A stretch of 50,247 nucleotides of DNA from JAKQIM01 sp964633225 (GCA_964633225.1 CAZWFQ010000023.1:1-50247); one strand, 5' to 3'; numbered from the stretch's first letter, positions 33,166 to 44,010 are shown. Notes: generated by a model not told the origin, from the letters alone. Numbers and translations: made by a program.

Positions 33166-33816
33166 TTACTCGTTCAGGCTTGCCAGCCCCTCTCGCAGGG
33201 CATACAAGGCCGCCTGCGTGCGGCTGGCAAGGTGCAGCTTCGATAACAGGCTGCTCACATGCGTCCGCACCGTGGCCTCGCTCAACACCAGCCGCTCCGC
33301 AATCTCCCGGTTGCTCAACCCCTCTGCCACCAGGCACAGCACCTCGGTCTCCCGATCCGTCAACGGCTCAAGGTGATCCGAATGCCCCGGGTGCGCCAAC
33401 TCGCTCAGCACCTTACGCGCCACAGCCGGGTGCAGCCACGATTCGCCCCGGTAGACCTGCCGGATCGCTTCGATCAGGTCATCTGGGTTCGAATCCTTCA
33501 GCAAATACCCCAACGCACCGGCCTTCAGCGCCGGGAACACCTTATCATCCGCCGCAAAGCTTGTCAGCACCAGGATGCGCGCCCCAAGCTGGGCAGATGT
33601 GATTTGGCGAATAGCCTCAATGCCATCCAGCTCTGGCATCACCAGATCCATCAAGATCACATCGGGCCGCAGGGCCTGAGCTTGCGCCAGCGCATCCACG
33701 CCATTACCAGCCTCGCCCACCACTTGGATCGACGCCTCGGTCGCCATCAACGCCACCACCCCCTTGCGCACGATCGCATGATCGTCCACCACCAACACCC
33801 GGATCGTTTTCGTCAT
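33166..33816 (-). CDS. NarL/FixJ-family response regulator
   Basis: This is a 216-aa two-component transcription regulator. The receiver domain has VDDHAIVRKG, DVILMDLVMPELDG with the phospho-Asp (~55), and LLKDSNPDDL. The C-terminal LuxR-type HTH reads LTDRETEVLCLVAEGLSNRE followed by IAERLVLSEATVRTHVSSLL. The start overlaps the sensor-kinase stop by four bases (ATGA), so the two form a pair. The target genes are not evident; the hydrogenase operon is immediately downstream. Confidence 0.95.
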   Translation of the reverse strand: MTKTIRVLVVDDHAIVRKGVVALMATEASIQVVGEAGNGVDALAQAQALRPDVILMDLVMPELDGIEAIRQITSAQLGARILVLTSFAADDKVFPALKAGALGYLLKDSNPDDLIEAIRQVYRGESWLHPAVARKVLSELAHPGHSDHLEPLTDRETEVLCLVAEGLSNREIAERLVLSEATVRTHVSSLLSKLHLASRTQAALYALREGLASLNE

Positions 33817-35489
33817 AGCTGCACCTCCACCCGCACGCTGGTACCGGCCTTGGGCTGGCTGTCAACCACCAGGCGTCCTCCAAGCTGGGCTGCCCGTTCT
33901 CGCATGCCGCACAAGCCAAAGCCGCCCCGCTCGTCAACCGTCTGCGGATCAAACCCTTCCCCATCGTCCTTGATCTCTATCCAGGCCAGGGGCGGTTCAA
34001 GGCACAAAGAGATGCGTACCAGCCGTGCCCGGGCGTGTTTCAATACATTATTAAGTGCCTCTTGTGCAATGCGATAAAAACCTTCTTCCACGCTTGCTGG
34101 CAGGCGGCTTTCACCTGGCTGCCAGTTGTCTGGCGAATCGCCTGCGGGCACCACATGCAGCTCGGTCTGCAAGCCTGCCCGCCCTTCCACCGCGTCCAGG
34201 CGCGCTTGCAGCGCTGCCATCAAGCCCTCTTTCTCCAGCACCGGCGGACGCAGCTCAAAGATCAACAGCCGCATTTCTTTCAACGCATCTTGAGCCGTCA
34301 GTTGCAGCTCGCGCAGGTTTTGGCTAGCGCCATCCTCATCGCCCGCCGAAAGACGTCGCGCCGCCGCCTCGGCATACAATGTGACGCCGTACAAAGATTG
34401 GGTCACCGAATCGTGCAAATCGCGCGCCAGGCGGTTGCGTTCTTCCATCACCGCAATCCGTTCAACCTGCTGGTACAACCGCGCGTTCTCAATTGCAATT
34501 GCCGCCTGGTCGGCAAACAAGCTCATCATGCGGGTATCATCATCGTTGAATTTTTCCTGCTTGCTCACCACCACCAGAGCGCCAATCACCTTGCTCTTAG
34601 CGCTCAGCGGCGCCGCAATCAATGATGAAATTTGCCGCCCATACTCCGGCTGCACCGTGCGCCCATACCAGATCGGCTCATTGCCTGGATCATTGGTGTA
34701 CATCGTCTTTTTAGCCTGCACCGCCAGCCCAGCAAAAGAATTATCGACCGGCATGCGCTCATAAGCCGGGTACCCCGACCCCACGCTGTACACAGCCTTC
34801 AACCACCCGTCCTCTTCCAGCAAGAACACCGCACTGCCCTGGGCTCCAATCAAGCTCAGCGCCTCAGAACACACCACGTCCAACACTTCTGCCAGGCTTT
34901 GTTGTTTCAACAACGCCTCAGTCACCCGGCGCAGGCTCTGGCTTTCATCCAACCGCTGACGGGTTTCCTGGTACAGCCGGGCATTCTCATGGGCCAGCTC
35001 TCTCGCTTGCTGCTGCTGGGCCTGTAACGACTGGTGGAAAACCTCTGCATACAGATGCCCCAGCCGCCCCACCATATAACGCAGGCAGCTCTCAAGATCC
35101 ACGTGGGCCTGGTAAGCCGGGCTGGAGCCCGCCTCAAACGCCGTAAACAGAAAAGGCAAGGCCGCCTCTCGCACCAGCATCACCGCCTGGATCACTTCAC
35201 GGATGTCAAAACCCTGGTCAGAGCGCTGTAAACTGATCCCCCTGAGGTAGGCATCCATCGCCGGCGCCGCTTCGCCGCTTATAATGAAATTCCCTTCCAG
35301 GGTCTCGATGATTGCCACCATGCCGCAGCGCGTAGAAGCCAACACATCTTCCCCCGCCAGGGTATGGTAACGCGAATTCGGCATCTCGCAGACCAGCTTG
35401 GCCCACGAATCCGCAATCTCCTCCCCATACCGCCGGCAGAGCGCCAGCAGATCTCCGCCTGTCTCATTGTTTTTGATCGGCATTGCCAT
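33813..35489 (-). CDS. GAF-domain sensor histidine kinase (NarX/LiaS type)
   Basis: This is a 558-aa cytoplasmic kinase with no membrane helices. Residues 1-~170 form an N-terminal helical domain. A coiled coil rich in Gln/Glu follows (~170-215), then a GAF domain (~220-345) that may sense a small ligand or redox state. The HisKA_3 dimerisation domain carries RDLHDSVTQSLYG (His ~358). The ATPase domain has EALNNVLKHARA, IKDDGEGFDP and GGFGLCGMRERA. The ATG at 35489 lies seven bases after a TATAAT on this strand, suggesting leaderless translation. A more downstream in-frame ATG (third codon) exists. Confidence 0.93.
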   Translation of the reverse strand: MAMPIKNNETGGDLLALCRRYGEEIADSWAKLVCEMPNSRYHTLAGEDVLASTRCGMVAIIETLEGNFIISGEAAPAMDAYLRGISLQRSDQGFDIREVIQAVMLVREAALPFLFTAFEAGSSPAYQAHVDLESCLRYMVGRLGHLYAEVFHQSLQAQQQQARELAHENARLYQETRQRLDESQSLRRVTEALLKQQSLAEVLDVVCSEALSLIGAQGSAVFLLEEDGWLKAVYSVGSGYPAYERMPVDNSFAGLAVQAKKTMYTNDPGNEPIWYGRTVQPEYGRQISSLIAAPLSAKSKVIGALVVVSKQEKFNDDDTRMMSLFADQAAIAIENARLYQQVERIAVMEERNRLARDLHDSVTQSLYGVTLYAEAAARRLSAGDEDGASQNLRELQLTAQDALKEMRLLIFELRPPVLEKEGLMAALQARLDAVEGRAGLQTELHVVPAGDSPDNWQPGESRLPASVEEGFYRIAQEALNNVLKHARARLVRISLCLEPPLAWIEIKDDGEGFDPQTVDERGGFGLCGMRERAAQLGGRLVVDSQPKAGTSVRVEVQL

Positions 35490-35538
35490 GTTCGCATTAT
35501 ATCAGGTGACAGGCTCTTTCCGCTGTATAATAGGGGCT
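35490..35538. promoter_or_regulatory. Divergent promoters with start codons at the expected transcription starts
   Basis: Only 49 bases separate the divergent kinase and oxidoreductase genes. On the minus strand TGATATAAT (extended -10; TATAAT = 35501-35496) ends seven bases before the kinase ATG. On the plus strand TATAAT (35526-35531) ends eight bases before ATG 35539. Neither gene has a Shine-Dalgarno sequence. Both mRNAs would begin at or next to the start codon. Confidence 0.6.
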
Positions 35539-36552
35539 ATGACCACTACCCACAAAACCACCTTACGCTGGGGCTTGTTGAGCACCGCGCGCATCAATCG
35601 CGCCGTCATCTCCCCCATCCGCAAATCCAGGCGCAGCCAATTGCTTGCAGTTGCCAGCCGCACTGCCGAGCAAGCCCAATCCTACGCCCAGCAGTGGGAT
35701 ATTCCTCGCGCCCATGCTTCGTACGAAGCCCTGCTGGCTGACCCCGACATCGATGTCATCTATAACCCCCTGCCCAATGCCCTGCATGCCGAATGGACCA
35801 TCAAGGCCCTGCAAGCTGGCAAGCATGTGCTTTGCGAGAAGCCCATCGATACTTCATTAGAAGCCGTAGATGCCATCATCCAGGCCGCACAGCAAACCCG
35901 CAAGATCGTCGCCGAAGCCTTCATGTACCGCCATCATCCTCAGACTTTGCAGGTAGTAGAAATGGTCAACAACGGGCTGATCGGCGAACTGCAAGCCATG
36001 CGCGGCGTCTTCACCTTCGCCCTCACCCGCCCCGACGACCCCCGCCTGGATCCAGCCTTAGGCGGCGGCAGCATCTGGGATGTGGGCTGCTACCCCATCA
36101 GCTTCGCCCGCGCCATTGCCGGGTGTGAGCCAGAAGAAGTCTTTGGCTGGCAGACCAGCGCCCCCAACGGCATCGACCTGCTCTTTTCAGGCCAAATGCG
36201 CTTTGTCGCTCCACAAACCCAAAACAATATCTATGCCCAGTTCACCAGCGGCTTTATTACCCCATTCAATGCCAGTCTCGAGGTCATCGGCAGCACAGGC
36301 CGCTTGAACATTCCCACCCCCTTCAAACCGGGCCGCCGCCAGAAGCTGTACCTGTGGCGCGGCGGCGACCAGCCAGAAACCATCCATATCCCCGGCCAGG
36401 AATTGTACCTCGGCGAGATCCTCGATATGGAAGCCGCCATCTTAGACGGGAAACCGCCCCGCATCAGTCTTGCTGACAGCCGCGGCAACATCGCTGCCAT
36501 CCTCGGCCTGCTTGCCTCCGCCCGCTCGGGTCAGCCCGTCCGCTTAGCATAG
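35539..36552 (+). CDS. Gfo/Idh/MocA-family NAD(P)-dependent oxidoreductase
   Basis: This is a 337-aa dehydrogenase acting on a sugar-like substrate. ATG 35539 begins MTTTHKTTLRWGLLSTARIN, giving a normal Rossmann start; a longer frame upstream would cross the promoter and the divergent gene. LLSTARINRAVI corresponds to the GxGxxA NAD-binding loop. HVLCEKPIDTS contains the EKP motif of the family. FMYRHHPQTLQV and WDVGCYPISFARAI match the substrate domain. The substrate is not predictable. It is followed nine bases later by a cupin and then galE, suggesting carbohydrate metabolism. Confidence 0.9.
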   Translation: MTTTHKTTLRWGLLSTARINRAVISPIRKSRRSQLLAVASRTAEQAQSYAQQWDIPRAHASYEALLADPDIDVIYNPLPNALHAEWTIKALQAGKHVLCEKPIDTSLEAVDAIIQAAQQTRKIVAEAFMYRHHPQTLQVVEMVNNGLIGELQAMRGVFTFALTRPDDPRLDPALGGGSIWDVGCYPISFARAIAGCEPEEVFGWQTSAPNGIDLLFSGQMRFVAPQTQNNIYAQFTSGFITPFNASLEVIGSTGRLNIPTPFKPGRRQKLYLWRGGDQPETIHIPGQELYLGEILDMEAAILDGKPPRISLADSRGNIAAILGLLASARSGQPVRLA

Positions 36553-36560
36553 GAGCTCAT

Positions 36561-36884
36561 ATGATTCGATCTCACCCCACCACCACCCCGGTCGAGATGC
36601 TTCCCGGCCTGGTCCGCCGCACCCTGGTCAGCGGGCCAACCATGATGCTGGTAGAGTTCACCTTCCAGGCAGACGTAGAAGTTCCCCAGCATGCCCACCC
36701 ACACGAACAAGTTGGCTATATCGTTTCCGGACGCCTCCGCATGACCATTGCCGGCGAAAGTTTTGAGTTGACCCCTGGCGATACCTACTGCGCGCCTGCC
36801 AACGTGCCGCACGGCGCCCTGGCATTAGAACCGTCCATCGTGGTAGACACCTTCAACCCACCCCGCGAGGATTACAAATCATGA
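36561..36884 (+). CDS. Small cupin-domain protein
   Basis: This is a 107-aa single-domain cupin. Metal-ligand motifs are visible: PQHAHPHEQVGYIVSGRLRM (HxHxxE-like) and TYCAPANVPHGALAL. AGGAG precedes the ATG. The stop overlaps the galE start (ATGA). Small cupins of this type can be isomerases, dioxygenases or sugar-binding proteins, and nothing here decides among them. Confidence 0.85.
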   Translation: MIRSHPTTTPVEMLPGLVRRTLVSGPTMMLVEFTFQADVEVPQHAHPHEQVGYIVSGRLRMTIAGESFELTPGDTYCAPANVPHGALALEPSIVVDTFNPPREDYKS

Positions 36885-37891
36885 GAATCTTAGTTACCGG
36901 AGGCGCCGGATACATCGGCAGCCATACCTGTCTTGAATTGCTAAAAGCTGGCTACGAGCTGGTTGTCGTCGATAACCTCAGCAACAGCAAAGAAGAGTCC
37001 CTTCACCGCGTTCAAGAGCTGGCGGGTAAACCCCTCACCTTCCACCAGGTTGACTTGCTCGACCGCCCGGCCCTGGAAAATGTTTTCGCCGCCGCCCCGC
37101 CAGATGCCGTGATCCATTTCGCCGGCCTCAAAGCCGTTGGCGAATCGGTTGGCATGCCCCTGCGCTATTACCATAACAACGTCACCGGCACGCTGGTCTT
37201 GTGCCAGGTCATGCAAAAATTCGGCCTGCGCAACCTGGTCTTCAGCTCTTCAGCCACCGTCTATGGCGAACCCAAGAGCTTCCCCATCACCGAAGATTTT
37301 CCCCTCAGTGCCACCAACCCCTATGGGCGCAGCAAGCTCATCATCGAAGACATGCTGCGCGACCTGCCCATCGCCGAGCCGGATTGGAACATTATCCTAC
37401 TGCGTTACTTCAACCCCGTAGGAGCCCATTCCTCCGGGCGCATCGGCGAAGACCCCAACGGCATCCCCAACAACCTGCTGCCCTACATCGCCCAGGTGGC
37501 GGTTGGCCGTCTGCCTTACCTGCGCGTCTTCGGCAATGACTACCCCACCCCCGATGGCACCGGCATCCGCGATTACATCCACGTCGTCGACCTCGCCCTG
37601 GGCCACATCAAAGCCCTTGAGCACCTGGCCCATAATCCCGGCCTGGCTGCCTACAACCTGGGCACCGGGCGCGGCTACAGCGTCCTTGAAGTGCTGGCTG
37701 CCTTCGAAAAGGCCTGCGGAAAATCCCTGCCCTACCAGGTCATCGAGCGCCGCCCAGGCGATATTGCCACCTCCTATGCTGACGCCAGCAAAGCCAACCG
37801 CCAACTGCACTGGCAGGCCAGCCTCGGCATTGACGAAATGTGCGCCGACGCCTGGCGTTGGCAGTCTCAAAACCCCAACGGGTATGCCTGA
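36881..37891 (+). CDS. galE: UDP-glucose 4-epimerase
   Basis: This 336-aa short-chain dehydrogenase/reductase interconverts UDP-glucose and UDP-galactose. Motifs are GGAGYIGSHTCLELL (NAD binding), NLSNSKEESL, FSSSATVYGEP (catalytic Ser/Thr), NPYGRSKLIIEDML (catalytic Tyr and Lys), NPVGAHSSGRIGEDPNGIPN (substrate region) and GTGIRDYIHVVDLA. Length is normal for GalE. It is translationally coupled to the upstream cupin. Confidence 0.95.
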   Translation: MRILVTGGAGYIGSHTCLELLKAGYELVVVDNLSNSKEESLHRVQELAGKPLTFHQVDLLDRPALENVFAAAPPDAVIHFAGLKAVGESVGMPLRYYHNNVTGTLVLCQVMQKFGLRNLVFSSSATVYGEPKSFPITEDFPLSATNPYGRSKLIIEDMLRDLPIAEPDWNIILLRYFNPVGAHSSGRIGEDPNGIPNNLLPYIAQVAVGRLPYLRVFGNDYPTPDGTGIRDYIHVVDLALGHIKALEHLAHNPGLAAYNLGTGRGYSVLEVLAAFEKACGKSLPYQVIERRPGDIATSYADASKANRQLHWQASLGIDEMCADAWRWQSQNPNGYA

Positions 37892-37913
37892 TCGTCCCGG
37901 CGGAGCCTGATCC

Positions 37914-39214
37914 ATGCACCACGAACCCAACCAACGCGAGCTCATCATCCACCTGGCCGAATCTACTGGCCCCAATACCTGCGACTTCCAGATTCGCCGC
38001 ATTGAGCATGGCTCCAAAGGCCACCGCCCCATCATCGGCCCGGTAGACCACGGCTGGCACACCTACAAGAAGGCCCTCCGCACCGCCAACTGCGCCCCTG
38101 AAGACGCCCCCCCTGCCGATCTCGATGCCGAGAAAGCGCATCAAGTAGATGTAATTACCTGGGGCGGCGGCCCCCTGGCTGGCTCGCGCATCCCCGGCAC
38201 CCGCCGCCTGGTCTTCTGCGGCTACTCTCCGCTTTGGGATGGCTTCTATGTCTCCAGCCTCGGCGGGGCCGCCTACATCATGCACCGCATCGGCGTAGAT
38301 TTCATCACCCTCCAGGGTCAGGCCCCCCAAGACTCAGTCCTCGTCCTCAACCACAAGGATGGGCAGATCCAGGTCCGCCTCGAACCCATCAATCCTGACG
38401 TGCTCTGGATGGGCTACGCCGACCCCGATGGCAATCCCCTTGTCGGCTTCTACGCCCTCCAGCAGGCCGTCTTCGATCGCTACGCCCGCGAATATGATGG
38501 CGATTGGGTGCGGGTTTTTGCCCTTGGCCCTGCCGCCCGCAGCACCAACCAGGGCATCATCGGCAGCAATCAAGTCAAAAAAGGGCGCATTCTGCCCATT
38601 GAAGATTGGGCCGGCCGCGGCGGGCTGGGCAGCCGCCTCTTGCAGTACCACCACATCGCCGCCTGCATCTTCGGCGGCGACTGGGATGACCCCGACCTGA
38701 AAGACTCCAAAGAAATCGACGGCTACTTCCAGCAGTATTACGGCGACTCGATGATCCGCGTCGACCTGGGCGCCGCCGAAAAGTACCGCTACGTCCCCGG
38801 CTTCATGACCGGCGGCACCTTTGGCGTCAATATGCACACCGTGGATGATAAGCTCTTCAGCTTCAACTACAGCTCCGTCAATGAGAGCGAGGAGGACCGC
38901 CTCGAACAGCACAGCCGCTTCATCCTTAAGCATTTCCTCAAGCAATTTAATGAAGAGATCATCCAGCCCAAGAACTTTGCCCACTGCGGCGAGCCCTGTT
39001 CGATCGTCTGCAAAAAATACGACCGGGAATTCAAGAAAGATTACGAACCCTACCAGGCCCTCGGCCCCCTGTGCGGCATCTTCGACCAGCGCGCCGCCGA
39101 AGACCTCAACCATTTCGTCGATGCCCTCGGCATCGACGCCATCCAGATGGGCGGCACGATCGCCTGGATCATGGAGCTGGTTGCACAGGGCCTCATCCCC
39201 CCCCAAGATTTCGG
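37914..39214 (+). CDS. Aldehyde:ferredoxin oxidoreductase-family protein, C-terminus lost in gap
   Basis: This is the N-terminal 433 residues of a tungsten/molybdenum bis-pterin enzyme of the AOR family. Motifs are RRLVFCGYSPLWDGFYVSSLGGAA (pterin/substrate region near the N-terminus), ALGPAARSTNQGIIGSNQVKKG, DWAGRGGLGSRLLQYHHIAA (matching the GRGG pattern) and AHCGEPCSIVCKK (FeS cysteines). Members run to about 600 residues, so roughly 150-200 are missing. The family oxidises aldehydes to acids with ferredoxin. The next genes handle glycerol, so a role with glyceraldehyde or a related aldehyde is conceivable but unproven. Reading through the gap into the kinase would create an artificial fusion. 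Confidence 0.88.
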
Positions 39215-39314
39215 NNNNNNNNNNNNNNNNNNNNNNNNNNNNNNNNNNNNNNNNNNNNNNNNNNNNNNNNNNNNNNNNNNNNNNNNNNNNNNNNNNNNNN
39301 NNNNNNNNNNNNNN
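39215..39314. other. Assembly gap (100 N)
   Basis: A run of 100 Ns hides the AOR C-terminus and the start region of glpK. It ends exactly at the glpK ATG. The true length is probably several hundred bases, because an AOR tail plus an intergenic region must fit. Confidence 0.97.
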
Positions 39315-40826
<1,512 letters not shown>

Positions 40827-40888
40827 AGATCCGGTTTATCTCAGAGAAGTTCTCAATGTCGGCCTCTGGCAAAATGCTGTTCTTGACG

Positions 40889-40938
40889 CCCTCGGCAGCC
40901 CTCGGCAGCCATCGGCAGCCCTCGGCAGCCCTCGGCAC
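40889..40938 (+). repeat. Tandem decamer CTCGGCAGCC, about five units
   Basis: Between glpK and the glpA-glpB fusion the decamer CTCGGCAGCC occurs at 40891 and 40901, then as ATCGGCAGCC at 40911, CTCGGCAGCC at 40921 and CTCGGCAC at 40931. TTGACG (40883-40888) just upstream could be a -35, so unit number would change promoter spacing. The glpAB ribosome binding site (AAAGGAG) is about ten bases after the array. Confidence 0.85.
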
Positions 40939-40959
40939 TGGTCATTCAAAGGAGATTTA

Positions 40960-43900
40960 ATGCGCCAGATTCAAACTGAAATCCTCGTCATCGGCGGCGG
41001 CGCCACCGGCACCGGCCTGGTGCGCGACCTCGCCATGCGCGGCTTCAAAACCATCCTCGTCGAGCGCCGCGACCTCAGCCACGGCACCAGCGGGCGCTAC
41101 CACGGCCTGCTCCATTCCGGCGGGCGCTACGTCGTCAAAGACCCCCAGGCCGCCCACGAGTGCATCACCGAAAACCGCATCCTGCGCCGCATCATGCCCC
41201 AGTGCATCGAAGACACCGGCGGCTTTTTCGTCCTGGCCCCTGGCGATGACCCCCTGTATGCCCCCCGCTTTGTCGATGGCTGCCAGCAAGCCGGCATCCC
41301 CGTCGAAGAAGTCTCCATCGCCCAAATGCTTCAAGAAGAGCCGCGTCTCAACCCCGGCATCACGCGCTGCTTCCGCGTCCCCGATGGCGCCGCCGACTCT
41401 TTCCTGGCTGCCGAGCTCAACACCGCCTCAGCTCGCCAGTACGGCGCCCAGATCCTCGTCTATCACGAAGTCCTGCGCCTCGTCTGCAAAGGCTCCAACA
41501 CCACCGGCGCCGGCTCCCAGCCCGCCTCCCGCATCTGCGGGGCCGTCTGCCGCGACCTCATCAAAGACGAGGAGGTCCAGATCAACGCCGACCTGGTCAT
41601 CAATGCCGCTGGCGCCTGGACTGGCAAAATCGCCGCCACCGCCGATATCCCCATCCAGATCATCCCCGGCAAAGGCACCATGCTTGCCGTCAACCACCGC
41701 GTCGTCAACACCGTCATCAACCGCTGCAAACTGCCCTCCGATGGCGATATCCTCGTCCCAGCCCACACCGTGGCGGTCATGGGCACCACCGATGTCAAGG
41801 TCGCCGACCCCGATCACTTCGGCATCGAAGCCTGGGAAGTGCGCCTAATGCTGGAAGAAGGCGAAAAGATCATCCCCGGCTTCCGCCAACTGCGCATCCT
41901 GCGCGCCTGGGCCGGTGTGCGCCCCCTCTTCCAAGAAACGGTCTCCGCCTCCCAAAACCGCGATGTCACCCGCGCCTTTGCTCTGCTCGATCATGCCGAG
42001 CGCGATGGCGTCGACGGTTTGCTGACCATCACCAGCGGCAAGTGGACCACCTTCCGCAAGATGGCCGAAGTCACCGCCGACAAAGCCTGCCAAAAGCTGG
42101 GCGTCCAACGCCCCTGCCGCACCCATGAAGAAGTCCTGCCTGCCGCCGCTGGCCGCCCTGTCCCCGTTTCTCACCACCTCGGCCACCGCCTGGAGGAAAT
42201 TGAGCAGCACAAATCTTACGGCCAATTGATCTGCGAATGCGAACTGGCCACCTACCAGGATATCGAGCAGGCTGTTCTCAAAGACCAGGCCCAGACCCTC
42301 GACGATATTCGCCGCCAGGCCCGCCTGGGTATGGGCCCCTGCCAGGGCGGCTTTTGCACCCTGCGCGCGGCTGGCATCCTGCACAGCCTGCGCCACCCCC
42401 CCGTGGTAGGCGATGAAAAGACCATCGGCATCAATGCCCTGCTGCGCGATTTTCTCAAAGAGCGCTGGAAGGGCGTGCTCCCCGTCTTGTGGGGCCAGCA
42501 GTTGCGTCAAGAACGCCTCAACGAGCTGATCTACATCACCCTGCTCAACGTCGATCACCTCCCCGGGCCCAAAGCCACTCGCCTTGCCCCCGAAATGTAC
42601 GCTGCCCAGCCCGCTGCTGCCGCCAGTAGTCTCCCTGCCGCCGCCCCGCCCTCTCCAACACAGTTGGAAAAGGGCCAAGCGGTGCTCTCTACCGCAGGGG
42701 TGAGGCCCCTCTCGCCATCATTAGATACGCTCGTCATCGGCGCCGGCCTTGCCGGCCTGGTCACTGCCTGGCAGGCCGCCAAGCGCGGCCAAAAAGTGCG
42801 CCTGGTGGCCAAAGGCCGCGGCGCCACCCATTGGGCCAGCGGCTGCGTAGACGTGCTGGGCTACCACCCCTTAGAAAATTTCAAAGCCCTGGAAGCCCTT
42901 GCCCCCGCGCTCGAATCCTTCATCGCCGCCCGCCCTTACCACCCCTACGCCTTGGCCGGCCTGGAACAGCTCACCCTGGCCCTGCAAGAATTCCAGGCCC
43001 TCTGTGCCGAGGCCGGTTACCCCATGCTTGGCTCTCTCCAGCGCAACTACCTCTTACCCACCGCCCTGGGCGCCCTGCGCCCCACCTGCCTCATCCCCCA
43101 AACCATGCTCGCCGGCGACTGCCAGGCTGGGCAGCCCGCCTTCCCCGGGCAGCTCCCCACCGGGCGAGCGCCCATGCTCATCGTCGGCTTTGATCAATTC
43201 CTCGATTTCTACCCCTCCCTCATCGCCGAGAACTTGAACGCCCAGTATATCTTTGCCACCGAGCTCAGCCTGAACCTGCCCAGCCTGCAAGACCGCCGCT
43301 TTGTCAGTGGCCTGACCCTGGCCCGCCTCTTCGATACCCCCGAATTCCGAGAAGAAGTCGCCCAGGCCGTCAAACCCCGCTTGGGCAGCGCAGTGCGCGT
43401 CGGCTTCCCAGCCGTGCTCGGCCTGCAGCATGCCAGCGAAGCCCACCGCCACCTCGAAGCCCTCCTCGATCTGCCTGTTTTCGAGATCCCCGGCCTGCCC
43501 CCCTCCATCCCGGGCATTCGCCTGTATAATTTGCTCGTGCAGGCCATCGAGAACCTGGGAGGGCACGTCTACGATGGTATGCAAGTGCTGCGCGCCGAGA
43601 CCCAAGACGAACGCATCACCGCAGTTTACAGCGAATCCGCCGCCCGCCAAAAAGCTCAGCGCGCCGCCCAGTTCGTCTTGGCCACCGGCGGCATTTTGGG
43701 CGGCGGCATCATCACACAAGAAGATGGGCTGGCTTTCGATACCGTTTGCGGCCTGCCCGTGCACGTCCCCTCAGATCGCTCCACCTGGTTCCAGCCAGAT
43801 TTCTTCTCCTCCACTCCCCATCTTTCCACCAACATCGGCCTATCGGTCAACGCCCACTTCCAACCCATTGACGACCGCCTCCAGCCCATTTACCGCAACC

Positions 43901-44010
43901 TGTACGCCGCCGGAGGCATCTTGGGCGGCTGCAACCCCCTGCGCGAGCGCTCGCTGGAGGGCATTGCCATCGTCAGCGGCTGCGCCGTCGGGCAGAAGGT
44001 GTCATCATGA
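40960..44010 (+). CDS. GlpA-GlpB fusion: anaerobic glycerol-3-phosphate dehydrogenase subunits A and B
   Basis: This is a 1016-aa protein joining two subunits that are separate in E. coli. Residues 1-~545 are GlpA: IGGGATGTGLVRDLAMRG (FAD binding), HGTSGRYHGLLHSGGRYVV, and a BFD-type [2Fe-2S] domain with ICECELATYQDIEQA (~422) and GPCQGGFC (~458). An Ala/Pro/Ser-rich linker (~548-585) follows. GlpB begins LDTLVIGAGLAGLVTAWQAA (~588), a second flavin-binding domain, and ends AAGGILGGCNPLRERSLEG. The enzyme oxidises glycerol 3-phosphate to dihydroxyacetone phosphate and passes electrons via GlpC to menaquinone. The stop overlaps glpC by four bases. No frameshift is seen, so the fusion appears genuine. 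Confidence 0.92.
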   Translation: MRQIQTEILVIGGGATGTGLVRDLAMRGFKTILVERRDLSHGTSGRYHGLLHSGGRYVVKDPQAAHECITENRILRRIMPQCIEDTGGFFVLAPGDDPLYAPRFVDGCQQAGIPVEEVSIAQMLQEEPRLNPGITRCFRVPDGAADSFLAAELNTASARQYGAQILVYHEVLRLVCKGSNTTGAGSQPASRICGAVCRDLIKDEEVQINADLVINAAGAWTGKIAATADIPIQIIPGKGTMLAVNHRVVNTVINRCKLPSDGDILVPAHTVAVMGTTDVKVADPDHFGIEAWEVRLMLEEGEKIIPGFRQLRILRAWAGVRPLFQETVSASQNRDVTRAFALLDHAERDGVDGLLTITSGKWTTFRKMAEVTADKACQKLGVQRPCRTHEEVLPAAAGRPVPVSHHLGHRLEEIEQHKSYGQLICECELATYQDIEQAVLKDQAQTLDDIRRQARLGMGPCQGGFCTLRAAGILHSLRHPPVVGDEKTIGINALLRDFLKERWKGVLPVLWGQQLRQERLNELIYITLLNVDHLPGPKATRLAPEMYAAQPAAAASSLPAAAPPSPTQLEKGQAVLSTAGVRPLSPSLDTLVIGAGLAGLVTAWQAAKRGQKVRLVAKGRGATHWASGCVDVLGYHPLENFKALEALAPALESFIAARPYHPYALAGLEQLTLALQEFQALCAEAGYPMLGSLQRNYLLPTALGALRPTCLIPQTMLAGDCQAGQPAFPGQLPTGRAPMLIVGFDQFLDFYPSLIAENLNAQYIFATELSLNLPSLQDRRFVSGLTLARLFDTPEFREEVAQAVKPRLGSAVRVGFPAVLGLQHASEAHRHLEALLDLPVFEIPGLPPSIPGIRLYNLLVQAIENLGGHVYDGMQVLRAETQDERITAVYSESAARQKAQRAAQFVLATGGILGGGIITQEDGLAFDTVCGLPVHVPSDRSTWFQPDFFSSTPHLSTNIGLSVNAHFQPIDDRLQPIYRNLYAAGGILGGCNPLRERSLEGIAIVSGCAVGQKVSS

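Noticed and set aside
40889..40938. CRISPR or regulatory-protein array from the decamer repeats
   Set aside because: The units are contiguous ten-base repeats with no spacers; a simple tandem repeat explains them.
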